A stretch of DNA of 64,000 nt from Polynucleobacter sphagniphilus (GTDB lineage Bacteria; Pseudomonadota; Gammaproteobacteria; Burkholderiales; Burkholderiaceae). Shown in pieces: positions 46,194 to 54,306 of the stretch. The notes beneath the pieces are model-generated. The model did no database searches, had not been told where the DNA came from, and saw nothing but the letters and a program-made list of their open reading frames with translations. Made by a program: the position numbers and the translations under genes. Every line of letters starts with the position of its first letter. Positions within the stretch are counted from its first letter, which is position 1. The DNA is taken from assembly GCF_001953355.1 (NCBI RefSeq), contig NZ_MPIY01000001.1, positions 248,001 to 312,000 of the forward strand. The letters run 5' to 3'.

Positions 46194-47054
46194 ATGAAAG
46201 CAGCTCAATTTGATTATGTAAAGCCCAAAACCCTTTCGGAGGCGCTGGACTTGCTGGTCGAGACTGGTGATGATGCTCGCTTAATGGCGGGCGGACAAAC
46301 ATTGTTGGCAACCTTAAATATGCGACTTTCAGAGCCAAGTATCTTGATTGATATCACTGGCATTGCTGAGTTAAAAGGCATATCTGTGCAAGGTGAGAGC
46401 TTGCGTATTGGTGCTTTGGTTACCCATACAGAGATAGAGGATTCAGATCTGGTGGCCAAGCATGCTCCACTACTAAAGCTGGCTGTTCCACATATTGCTC
46501 ACCGCGCTATCCGCAATCTTGGTACTTGGGGCGGCTCATTGGCGTATGGCGATCCAGCCGCAGAGTGGCCAGCGTGTAGCATTACTTTGCAGGCTACCAT
46601 GATTATTCGCGGGCCATCTGGCGAGCGACGAATTGGCGCCGAAGATTTTTTTATTGATCTCTACACCACATCCTTGGAGCCTGATGAAATCTTGGTGGCT
46701 ACTGAAATTCCAATTGCTAGCAAGGATCAAATCAGTTATTTCAATGAACTCGCCCGTCGCCATGGCGACTATGCCGTTGCTGGAATTGCAGCAGTTGCAA
46801 AAAAGAGTGGTGACGTGCTCAGGGACTGTGTTTTTACTTTCTTTTCGGTTGGCGCAACTCCGGTAGTAGCGACTAAAGCCCAAGCACTCATTGATGGACA
46901 AGAGCTCAACGATCAATTGATTAAAGAGGCCGTAGAGATTGCCAGGAGTGAGATTGAGGCAATCGCTGATTTAACCAATAGCGCAGAGGCGAAGCAGCAT
47001 CTCATCGGTGTATTGCTCGAGCGTTGCCTTAAAGACATGCTAGCCCAGAGATAA
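46194..47054 (+). CDS. Molybdenum hydroxylase FAD subunit (CoxM-like)
   Basis: A 286-residue FAD-binding subunit of the xanthine dehydrogenase family. MAGGQTLLATLNMRLSEP near residue 35 and RNLGTWGGSLAYGDPAAEWPA near 105 are the two FAD motifs. It passes electrons from the 2Fe-2S subunit to the acceptor. A GGAGGAGA ribosome-binding site lies before the ATG. The 72-nt gap after the CoxG-like gene includes a 7-bp hairpin (46149-46166). The small subunit follows after 20 nt. Confidence 0.9.
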   Translation: MKAAQFDYVKPKTLSEALDLLVETGDDARLMAGGQTLLATLNMRLSEPSILIDITGIAELKGISVQGESLRIGALVTHTEIEDSDLVAKHAPLLKLAVPHIAHRAIRNLGTWGGSLAYGDPAAEWPACSITLQATMIIRGPSGERRIGAEDFFIDLYTTSLEPDEILVATEIPIASKDQISYFNELARRHGDYAVAGIAAVAKKSGDVLRDCVFTFFSVGATPVVATKAQALIDGQELNDQLIKEAVEIARSEIEAIADLTNSAEAKQHLIGVLLERCLKDMLAQR

Positions 47055-47074
47055 AAGAGGGTTTGGAGAACAAA

Positions 47075-47554
47075 ATGAGTTTGAAGAAAAAAATTTCAAT
47101 GACTGTCAACGGTGAAGCAGTCTCAGCGGAGATAGATCCACGCAGACATTTGGTAGATTTTCTGCGAGAAGATCTTTTTCTTAAGGGCCCTCATTTGGGT
47201 TGTGAGCAAGGCGCTTGTGGCGCTTGTACTGTCAAAGTAAACGGTCAAATTATTCGCGGCTGTTTATTCTTGGCCGTTCAGGCTGATGGCAGCATTGTAG
47301 AAACTATTGAGGGCGCAACTAAAAGTGGTGCCCTAGAGGACCTTCAGAATGCATTCATGCGCCATAACGCAATGCAATGTGGATTCTGCTCCTCTGGCAT
47401 GTTGCTTGCGGCCGCTGAGCTCATTGAAAAGCAACCTCACGCTACTCGCGCTCAAGTGCGTGAATGGATCTCAGGAAACTATTGCCGCTGTACTGGTTAC
47501 CACTCGATTGTTAACGCTATTGTTGACGTCCTCAGCGCTCGCGCTAACGCTTAA
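47075..47554 (+). CDS. Molybdenum hydroxylase [2Fe-2S] subunit (CoxS-like)
   Basis: A 159-residue iron-sulfur subunit. C43, C48, C51 and C63 bind the ferredoxin-type cluster (CEQGACGACTVKVNG), and C102, C105, C137 and C139 bind the second (CGFCSSGM, NYCRC). It links the molybdenum subunit to the FAD subunit. A TTG start at 47063 is possible, but the ATG at 47075 has GGAGAA at a good distance, so I chose it. The large subunit gene begins 11 nt later. Confidence 0.92.
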   Translation: MSLKKKISMTVNGEAVSAEIDPRRHLVDFLREDLFLKGPHLGCEQGACGACTVKVNGQIIRGCLFLAVQADGSIVETIEGATKSGALEDLQNAFMRHNAMQCGFCSSGMLLAAAELIEKQPHATRAQVREWISGNYCRCTGYHSIVNAIVDVLSARANA

Positions 47555-47565
47555 GAGAGTACCTC

Positions 47566-49965
47566 ATGAATAAGCCCTTTGAATCAACAGTTATGACAAG
47601 CAATCCCATCACTAATGATCAACGCTATATTGGTGTGAGCGAACCAAGACATAAAGCCCGTCGCCTTCTTGAGGGTCAAGGTACCTATGTGGACGACATC
47701 GTATTGCCGCGTATGGGGCATGTGGTCTACTGGCGCTCGCCTGTTGCACATATGAAAGTTGTCAATATTCATAGTGAAGTAGCCCGTAAGATGCCAGGGG
47801 TATTGGCCGTTATTGATGGCGTTCAAATGGCAGAAATTTGTAAACCCTGGGTTGCTACTTTGGGTCATATGGTGGGCATGAAATCAGCTCCTCAATATGC
47901 TCTGGCAATTGATCGGGCTTGCTGGCAAGGTGAGCCAGTCGTAGCAGTGGTTGCAAAAACCAGAGCGCAGGCTGAAGATGCCTTGCAATATATCGACGTG
48001 GAATGGGAGGAGCTGCCGCCAGTAGTTTCTATGGAAACTGCTTTAGATCCAAGCACTCCATTGATTCATCCAGAGTTGGGCGACAATCTGTGTTTCACGC
48101 GTAGTCTTGATGTTGGCCAAGTGGATGAGGTATTTGCCAATGCTGATGTAGTGGTTGAAAAAACCTTCGGGTTTGGGCGTCATACTGGAGTTACCTTAGA
48201 GCCTCGCTGTCAAATTGCTGACTACAATCCGGGCAATAAAAGCTTGACGGTATATCACTCGCAACAAGCGCCGCATATGATGCAGGATTTGTATTGTCGG
48301 CAATTTGGTCTATCGGAGTCCGATGTTCAAGTGATTTGTAAAGATGTCGGTGGATCTTTTGGAATCAAGGTACATGCTTACCCAGATGATTTTGCAACGG
48401 TGGGTCTTGCTGTTTTGTTAGGGCGTCCAGTCAAGTTTGTTGCTGATCGACTAGAGTCCTTTACCAGCGATATTCATGCGCGTGAGCATCGAGTCAAGGG
48501 TCGAATTGCAGCAAATCACGCTGGCGATATTCTTGCATTTGAAATCGATGACTTGACTGGCATTGGTCCCTACTCCATGTTTCCAAGAACGAGTGCGATT
48601 GAAGGCAATCAAGTTGTTAATCTAGTGGGTGGCCCCTACAAACATCAACACTACCGTGCAAAATTAAATGTGGTGTTTCAGAACAAAGCCCCAACCTGTC
48701 AGTATCGTGGCGTAGGTCATCCCATTGCATGTGCGGTAACCGAAGGTTTAGTTGATTTAGCTGCGCAAAAATTACAGATCGATCCTTTGGAGTTTCGCAA
48801 GCGTAATGTGATTCCAGATGATGCATATCCTTGCACTGGTGCATCTGGAATCAAGCTTGAAGTGCTCTCTCATGAGGAGTGCTTAAGAGTGATTGAAAAA
48901 ATGATGGACTATCCCGCTTTACGCAAAGAGCAAGATGAGCTCCGTAAGCAAGGAATCTATCGAGGCATTGGTTTTGCAACCCTGATTGAATTAACTAATC
49001 CAAGCCCTGCTTTTTATGGCGTTGGTGGCGCCCGTATTGCATCACAAGATGGTGCTACCGCACGATTGGATCCCAGTGGGGTGGTTACAGTGCTGATTGG
49101 GGTTGGCGAGCAAGGTCAAGGCACTGAAGCAATCTACGCACAAATTGCCGCTGATGGGGTGGGCGTATCTATTGATGATGTTCGCATTGTCACTGGGGAT
49201 ACTTCGGTTACTCCATATGGTGGCGGCACTTGGGCATCGCGTGGTGCTGGTGTTGGTGGGGAAGCTGTTCTGTTGGCTTGCCAAGCATTGCAGGAAAATA
49301 TCCTTAAGTTGGCTGGCGCTATTTTGAATCGCCCAGTCGACGATTTAATAGTGTATCGCGGCACTATCTTAGATAGGGCTACAAAAGCAGAGTTACTGCC
49401 TTTTACTGAAATAGGTCGTATTGGTTATTTCAGAACGGATACTTTGCCTACTGGATTTTCTGCTGATCTCATGGTGACTCGGCATTACACCCAAAAGGAA
49501 TATCCATTCATTTTCACTAATGGCGTACAGGCTTCGTATGTTGAGGTTGATCCGGAAACCGGATTTGTAACCTTATTGAAACACTGGGCTGTAGAAGATT
49601 GTGGGCGCGTACTCAATCCGATGTTGGTTGATGAGCAGGTGCGTGGCGCTATTGTGCAGGGTATTGGCGGTGTGCTTTTTGAGGAATGTCTCTACGATGA
49701 AAGCGGTTTATTGCGTAACGGCAGTATGGCTGATTACTTGGTGCCTATGGCAAACGAGATGCCTGATATTGAGGTGGCTCATGTACAAACACCAACACAG
49801 TCATCAAAACTGGGTGCTAAGGGCGCAGGCGAAGCTGGAACCGCAGGTGCCCCAGCAGCCGTTCAAAATGCCATTAACGACGCGCTATCAGCTTTTAATG
49901 CCTCTGTATTTGATCAGCCAATTACACCAGAAAAGATACTGCGCGCGCTCGGGAAGCTTTCATAA
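47566..49965 (+). CDS. Molybdenum hydroxylase large subunit (CoxL-like, not CO dehydrogenase)
   Basis: A 799-residue molybdopterin-binding subunit of the xanthine dehydrogenase family. KDVGGSFGIKVHAYP near residue 262, GVGEQGQGTEAIYAQIAADG near 510 and KGAGEAGTAGAPAAV with the catalytic Glu756 are clear family motifs. The active-site loop reads QYRGVGH (379-385) and not AYXCSFR, which marks true (form I) CO dehydrogenase. It would therefore hydroxylate an organic substrate, probably a heteroaromatic ring or aldehyde. It needs the molybdopterin cytosine dinucleotide cofactor; no maturation genes are adjacent. Confidence 0.9.
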   Translation: MNKPFESTVMTSNPITNDQRYIGVSEPRHKARRLLEGQGTYVDDIVLPRMGHVVYWRSPVAHMKVVNIHSEVARKMPGVLAVIDGVQMAEICKPWVATLGHMVGMKSAPQYALAIDRACWQGEPVVAVVAKTRAQAEDALQYIDVEWEELPPVVSMETALDPSTPLIHPELGDNLCFTRSLDVGQVDEVFANADVVVEKTFGFGRHTGVTLEPRCQIADYNPGNKSLTVYHSQQAPHMMQDLYCRQFGLSESDVQVICKDVGGSFGIKVHAYPDDFATVGLAVLLGRPVKFVADRLESFTSDIHAREHRVKGRIAANHAGDILAFEIDDLTGIGPYSMFPRTSAIEGNQVVNLVGGPYKHQHYRAKLNVVFQNKAPTCQYRGVGHPIACAVTEGLVDLAAQKLQIDPLEFRKRNVIPDDAYPCTGASGIKLEVLSHEECLRVIEKMMDYPALRKEQDELRKQGIYRGIGFATLIELTNPSPAFYGVGGARIASQDGATARLDPSGVVTVLIGVGEQGQGTEAIYAQIAADGVGVSIDDVRIVTGDTSVTPYGGGTWASRGAGVGGEAVLLACQALQENILKLAGAILNRPVDDLIVYRGTILDRATKAELLPFTEIGRIGYFRTDTLPTGFSADLMVTRHYTQKEYPFIFTNGVQASYVEVDPETGFVTLLKHWAVEDCGRVLNPMLVDEQVRGAIVQGIGGVLFEECLYDESGLLRNGSMADYLVPMANEMPDIEVAHVQTPTQSSKLGAKGAGEAGTAGAPAAVQNAINDALSAFNASVFDQPITPEKILRALGKLS

Positions 49966-49985
49966 AACTGACTTAATCAGATTGG

Positions 49986-50015
49986 TGCATCCCCCATATT
50001 GCCATTGGGGATGCA
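49986..50015. terminator. Long hairpin after the molybdenum hydroxylase operon
   Basis: TGCATCCCC (49986-49994) and GGGGATGCA (50007-50015) are perfect 9-bp arms around a 12-nt loop, 20 nt after the CoxL-like stop. No T-run follows, so it may be an mRNA-stabilising hairpin or a weak terminator. Confidence 0.5.
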
Positions 50016-50083
50016 TCCTGTAATATCTGGAAAACGGTCTAGCGCCTAACTGCCCCCCACTTTATTAAATGGTAAATCTACGT

Positions 50084-50860
50084 ATGTCTACATTAAAAGG
50101 TAAAACAGCAATCGTGACTGGTTCGACCAGTGGTATTGGTTTAGCAATGGCTATTGGACTTGCTAAGCAGGGCGTCAACATCATGGCCAATGGTTTTGGT
50201 GAAAAAGACGCCGCTATTGCCCAAATAAAAGCATGTGGTGTTGAAGTGGATTATCACGGTGCTGATATGAGCAAACCCGCCGAAATTAAAGATTTAATAG
50301 AGCAGACTGAAAAGCGTTTTGGTTCCATCGATATCTTGGTCAATAATGCCGGCATTCAGTACACGGCAAACGTTGAAGATTTCCCGGAGGATAAATGGGA
50401 GTCGATTATTGCAATTAACTTGAGTTCGGCTTTTTACACCTCTCATTACGCGCTCCCTGGTATGAAAAAACGCAATTGGGGTCGCATTATCAATATTGCT
50501 TCAGTGCATGGCTTGGTGGGATCTGCACAAAAGGCTGCCTATGTAGCTGCGAAACACGGTATTGTTGGCTTAACAAAAGTGACCGCTTTGGAGAACGCAA
50601 AAACCGGCATTACTTGTAATGCAATCTGCCCAGGGTGGGTTTTGACTCCGCTCGTGCAGAAACAGGTTGATGCGCGTGCAGAGCGTGATCATGTCTCAAA
50701 TGACGAAGCTAAAAACGCGCTGGTTTCTGAGAAGCAGCCTTCAGGTGAATTTGTTGCTCCGGAACAGTTGGCAGCTTTAGCGGTATTTTTGTGTGGCCCT
50801 GATGCTTCTGAAGTGCGGGGCGCAGCCTGGAATATGGATGGGGGCTGGACGGCTCAATGA
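50084..50860 (+). CDS. D-3-hydroxybutyrate dehydrogenase (SDR family)
   Basis: A 258-residue short-chain dehydrogenase with the NAD-binding TGSTSGIGLAMA near residue 11, NNAGIQ near 87 and the catalytic Ser-Tyr-Lys set in NIASVHGLVGSAQKAAYVAAKHG. The sequence pattern and C-terminus (GAAWNMDGGWTAQ) fit 3-hydroxybutyrate dehydrogenase, which interconverts 3-hydroxybutyrate and acetoacetate in polyhydroxybutyrate use. An ATG at 50069 is also in frame; the one at 50084 gives the usual N-terminus. It is separated from the preceding operon by a hairpin and ends at a terminator. Confidence 0.85.
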   Translation: MSTLKGKTAIVTGSTSGIGLAMAIGLAKQGVNIMANGFGEKDAAIAQIKACGVEVDYHGADMSKPAEIKDLIEQTEKRFGSIDILVNNAGIQYTANVEDFPEDKWESIIAINLSSAFYTSHYALPGMKKRNWGRIINIASVHGLVGSAQKAAYVAAKHGIVGLTKVTALENAKTGITCNAICPGWVLTPLVQKQVDARAERDHVSNDEAKNALVSEKQPSGEFVAPEQLAALAVFLCGPDASEVRGAAWNMDGGWTAQ

Positions 50861-50885
50861 AGTGCTGGGTAGATGATTGAAGATT

Positions 50886-50910
50886 TGGGGGTCTTTGGGC
50901 CCCCATTTTT
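50886..50910 (+). terminator. Rho-independent terminator after the 3-hydroxybutyrate dehydrogenase gene
   Basis: TGGGGGTC pairs with GGCCCCCA around a TTTG loop (including G-T pairs) and is followed by TTTTT. It lies 26 nt after the stop codon. Confidence 0.8.
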
Positions 50911-51003
50911 GATGGTACCGCTGAAAATATCAGAATAGTCTATAGTTGCAGAAATCCTAATTAGTCACTCTTGACTCAACACTACTTCGAAAGGAAAAAA
51001 ACA

Positions 51004-51582
51004 ATGGAACATACATTGCCACCATTGCCATATGCTCTTGATGGCTTATCCCCCTATATCTCAAAAGAAACGCTTGAGTACCACTATGGTAAACATCACC
51101 AGACTTATGTAACCAACCTGAATAATCTCATCAAGGGTACTGAGTTTGAGTCTTTAGGTTTGGAAGATATTGTTAAAAAATCTACTGGAGGCATTTTTAA
51201 TAATGCTGCTCAGGTCTGGAACCATACCTTTTATTGGAATAGCATGAAGCCAAATGGCGGCGGTGTACCAACTGGTGCTTTAGCTCAAGCTATTGATGCT
51301 AAGTGGGGATCTTTTGATCAGTTCAAGGAAGAATTTACTAAATGCGCGATTGGCACATTTGGCTCTGGTTGGGCATGGTTGGTCCAGAAATCGGACGGTA
51401 GCTTAGATCTCGTTTCCACCAGTAATGCAGCCACCCCATTAACGGGTGACGCAAAACCTTTGCTCACTTGCGATGTATGGGAGCATGCTTATTACATTGA
51501 TACACGTAATGCACGTCCAAAATACCTAGAAAACTTTTGGAATTTGGTAAATTGGGAATTTGCAAGTCAAAATCTTGCATAA
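51004..51582 (+). CDS. sodB: Superoxide dismutase (Fe)
   Basis: A 192-residue iron-type superoxide dismutase with [20 protein letters not shown] at residue 8, [14 protein letters not shown] near 70 and the metal-binding [10 protein letters not shown] near 157. The pattern [10 protein letters not shown] and AAQ favours iron over manganese. The ATG at 51004 is preceded by AAAGGAA; the frame runs back to 50971 without similarity. It detoxifies superoxide in the cytoplasm and lies near a rubrerythrin/OxyR group. Confidence 0.95.
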   Translation: MEHTLPPLPYALDGLSPYISKETLEYHYGKHHQTYVTNLNNLIKGTEFESLGLEDIVKKSTGGIFNNAAQVWNHTFYWNSMKPNGGGVPTGALAQAIDAKWGSFDQFKEEFTKCAIGTFGSGWAWLVQKSDGSLDLVSTSNAATPLTGDAKPLLTCDVWEHAYYIDTRNARPKYLENFWNLVNWEFASQNLA

Positions 51583-51616
51583 GTAGTAATTCAACATCAA
51601 TTAGGAGACTTCTAAT

Positions 51617-52228
51617 ATGGCTTCAATTCTGTCCTCTTTAGGGCGCACCGTTTTAGCAGGTTTTGTGCTGCTCGTTTTGATCATTTTGGCTTTGGGTGGC
51701 AACTTTTCCGCTCCTGAATTGCCATTTGTATTCCGTTGGTTGCATGTCATGTGTGGCGTCATGTGGATTGGTTTGCTCTGGTACTTTAACTTTGTGCAAA
51801 TTCCTTCCATGCCAAAAATCCCTGATGAGCAAAAGCCAGCAATTGGCAAGGTAATTGCTCCAACTGCTTTGTTTTGGTTCCGTTGGGCTGCTTTATTTAC
51901 CGTGATTACCGGTTTGATTGTTGCAACCTTAAACGGATATGTGCATCAGGCAATGACTTTGCAGGCTCCATTCCGTCCAATTGGCTTGGGTATGTGGATT
52001 GCTTTAGTAATGGCGTTTAACGTTTGGTTCATCATTTGGCCAAATCAAAAACGTGCCCTTGGCATTGTTACCGTTGAGGCAGATGTCAAAGCGAAATCAG
52101 CTCGCGTAGCGATGTTGACATCCCGTTTGAATACATTGTTATCCATCCCAATGCTGTTCTTGATGGTGGCTCAGTCACACAATACAACTTGGTTCATCAT
52201 TGATGTGATTGCTCCTGTGGTGCAATAA
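51617..52228 (+). CDS. PuuD-like membrane protein (urate oxidase membrane domain)
   Basis: A 203-residue protein with five or six membrane segments. HVMCGVMWIGLLWYFNFVQIP near residue 41 and IWPNQKRALG near 140 match the DUF989/PuuD membrane domain. PuuD proteins with urate-oxidising activity carry a C-terminal cytochrome c domain, which is absent here. No purine catabolism genes are nearby, so urate oxidation is not supported by context. It follows sodB by 34 nt and ends at a strong terminator. Confidence 0.75.
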   Translation: MASILSSLGRTVLAGFVLLVLIILALGGNFSAPELPFVFRWLHVMCGVMWIGLLWYFNFVQIPSMPKIPDEQKPAIGKVIAPTALFWFRWAALFTVITGLIVATLNGYVHQAMTLQAPFRPIGLGMWIALVMAFNVWFIIWPNQKRALGIVTVEADVKAKSARVAMLTSRLNTLLSIPMLFLMVAQSHNTTWFIIDVIAPVVQ

Positions 52229-52244
52229 GAATCCAGTCGTAAGC

Positions 52245-52271
52245 AAAAGGCCCGCAATGCGGGCCTTTTTT
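52245..52271 (+). terminator. Rho-independent terminator after the PuuD-like gene
   Basis: AAAAGGCCCGC and GCGGGCCTTTT pair perfectly around an AAT loop and run into a T tract. The run of A on the other side could also end minus-strand transcription after the rubredoxin reductase gene. Confidence 0.9.
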
Positions 52272-52302
52272 TATTACGCCCCAATTGAGGCAATATCTTT
52301 AC

Positions 52303-53472
52303 TCACTGCAGTACTGGCGGCAATTCTTTCGTTAGGGAAGCGCGTTGTGCGGTAGCTGCCCCTAATAGAACAAAGCCCAATAAGCTACCATCTGCAGACT
52401 CGAAACGCGCCTCCAAGCCATCGTCAATGGGGGTGATTTTCCAGTCTCCCTCGCTGCCTTGAGCTGGTGGCGAAACAATTGTTGGAAAGGCGGGCGTTTT
52501 GACCATCACTGGCATTGCTGGGTAAGTGAGTGTTGTCACTCTCCCGAGGAGTGTATTTGCTAAAGCCCGCGCCGCTTGCATGATCGGCATGACGTAGGGC
52601 AGCACAAGACCATCGACTTCGGCGCAGTCGCCTAGAGAATAGACATTAGTCGCACTAGTTTGTAGCTCGCGATTAACGGCAATGCCGATATTGGTAGAAA
52701 TTCCCGCTGCCTTGGCAAGATCTAACCGAGGCTTTAAGCCAACGGCAGACAGCACAACATCACTCAATAATTTTTGGCCATTTGTCAGCTCAACTATCAA
52801 GCTGTCATCACCATTGCTAATTGATCCCACTGTGGTGCCAAAATGCCAGCGCACTCCCGCCTTAGTGAGTCTGTCTTGAAGTTCATGCGCAGCTGCTTCT
52901 GGGAGTAAGCGGCCCAATGCTTGGGGCGCAAGATCAATCACATCAACCTCATACCCGCCGAGTACCAGATCATTAGCAAACTCACAACCAATGAGGCCGG
53001 CCCCCAAGATAGATACCTTTTTCTTGCCGGAGATCGCCTTGCGAAATGCAGCATAGTCCTCTAGGTCATTAACTGTTAGTACTTGAGTTGCCGCGTCGCC
53101 TTGCAAGGGTATGCGAATTTGATCTGCACCCAAAGCCAATACCAATTTGCCATAAGATAAATTGCCCTTCGTGGTGACAATCATTTGCTGATTTGTATCT
53201 ATTGCATTGACATCAGTTTGGCTGAGAATGTTGATGTTTAATTGGGTAGCCATGTTCTCACTGGAATTAGAAATGAGATTTTCTGGTTCTTTCTTGCTTG
53301 CTAGTGCAGTTGAGAGCATTGGCTTGGAGTAAAGGTATCCTGGTTCGCGTGTCACCAAGGTAATAGGAGCTTCTTTATCAAGCTTGCGAATTTCACGAAT
53401 CAGGGTGTAGCCTGCCAATCCGCTACCAATAATGACGATAGCGGATGGCGTTGGATTGGCGTTTGGATTCAA
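52303..53472 (-). CDS. Rubredoxin reductase (FAD-dependent)
   Basis: A 389-residue flavoprotein of the FAD/NAD-linked disulfide-reductase fold. [18 protein letters not shown] binds FAD near residue 13, [16 protein letters not shown] near 155 binds NAD(P)H and [11 protein letters not shown] near 275 is the second FAD motif. It starts with TTG, overlapping the rubredoxin gene by 4 nt, which makes it a rubredoxin reductase. It would move electrons from NAD(P)H to rubredoxin for the neighbouring rubrerythrin. Confidence 0.88.
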   Translation of the reverse strand: MNPNANPTPSAIVIIGSGLAGYTLIREIRKLDKEAPITLVTREPGYLYSKPMLSTALASKKEPENLISNSSENMATQLNINILSQTDVNAIDTNQQMIVTTKGNLSYGKLVLALGADQIRIPLQGDAATQVLTVNDLEDYAAFRKAISGKKKVSILGAGLIGCEFANDLVLGGYEVDVIDLAPQALGRLLPEAAAHELQDRLTKAGVRWHFGTTVGSISNGDDSLIVELTNGQKLLSDVVLSAVGLKPRLDLAKAAGISTNIGIAVNRELQTSATNVYSLGDCAEVDGLVLPYVMPIMQAARALANTLLGRVTTLTYPAMPVMVKTPAFPTIVSPPAQGSEGDWKITPIDDGLEARFESADGSLLGFVLLGAATAQRASLTKELPPVLQ

Positions 53473-53633
53473 AGTGCAACCATTTCAAAATCAGATTTTG
53501 CAACGCCACAATCAGGGCATTCCCAGTCCTCGGGAATATCAGCCCAAGCTGTACCTGGTGCAATACCATCTTCCGGTAAACCCTTTGCTTCGTCATAAAT
53601 AAAGCCGCATACGATACATTGCCAAGATTTCAT
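53469..53633 (-). CDS. Rubredoxin
   Basis: A 54-residue rubredoxin with iron ligands C6, C9, C39 and C42 ([12 protein letters not shown] and [13 protein letters not shown]). It carries one electron at a time. It overlaps the reductase gene by 4 nt (ATGA-type) and lies 58 nt after the rubrerythrin gene, so the three form one operon. Confidence 0.95.
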   Translation of the reverse strand: MKSWQCIVCGFIYDEAKGLPEDGIAPGTAWADIPEDWECPDCGVAKSDFEMVAL

Positions 53634-53691
53634 GTTTTTTCCTTAATGAGTAGATACTGATTTTAAATTTAAATGGTGATTCTTTCTTGCC

Positions 53692-54177
53692 TTACTGTGC
53701 TGCAAAGGCTTTTGCATGTTCGAGCGCCTTTTTGTAGTGATTCGCGTGACGCTCTTCTACATTGGCCAGGGCTGCAAACCGTTTTGCTGCTTTAGTTAAT
53801 ACCGCTTGGAATTGCTCAGCATGCTCTTTTGATTCAGCAATTTGCTCATCCATTTCTGCGATGGCAGCTGCATTACCTTCTTCTACAGCAGTTTTACGAA
53901 AGGAAGGGTACATTTCCGTATATTCATAAGTCTCACCTTCAATCGCGATTTCTAGAGCGCGAGTAGGGGTAATGGAATGAGCGGGGTAGAGTAAATCCAA
54001 GTGGCCAAAAGCATGCATGACCTCTTGATCGGCGGTTGCTTCGAAGATTTTTGCTGTTTCTTCATCACCGGCTGCACGCGCTAATTTTGCAAAATAGCGG
54101 TATTTGATATGAGCCATTGCTTCACCAGCAAAGGCGGACTCGAGATTTTGAATGGTTTTGATTTCAGGGCGTGTCAT
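53692..54177 (-). CDS. Rubrerythrin without rubredoxin domain
   Basis: A 161-residue ferritin-like di-iron protein. Motifs NLESAFAGEAMAHIKYRYFA, ADQEVMHAFGHLDLL, and the second-half EMDEQIAESKEHAEQF give the usual rubrerythrin metal-ligand set. It reduces hydrogen peroxide. Classical rubrerythrins end in a rubredoxin domain that is absent here; the separate rubredoxin gene 58 nt downstream supplies one. It is divergent from an OxyR gene with 129 nt between. Confidence 0.9.
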   Translation of the reverse strand: MTRPEIKTIQNLESAFAGEAMAHIKYRYFAKLARAAGDEETAKIFEATADQEVMHAFGHLDLLYPAHSITPTRALEIAIEGETYEYTEMYPSFRKTAVEEGNAAAIAEMDEQIAESKEHAEQFQAVLTKAAKRFAALANVEERHANHYKKALEHAKAFAAQ

Positions 54178-54306
54178 TTTTTTATTCCTTTGTAATTAAT
54201 ATTGAATTGCTTGCGTTGCCATGTATGCATACTGAACTTAAAATAATTATCAGTCCAATGAATAAAAATGATACTATTTATCTAATAAATCGATATATGG
54301 AAGAAA

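Noticed and set aside
47566..49965. Aerobic carbon monoxide dehydrogenase large subunit
   Set aside because: The gene order CoxG, M, S, L looks suggestive, but the form I active-site motif AYXCSFR is absent and QYRGVGH stands in its place; maturation genes coxDEF are also not present.
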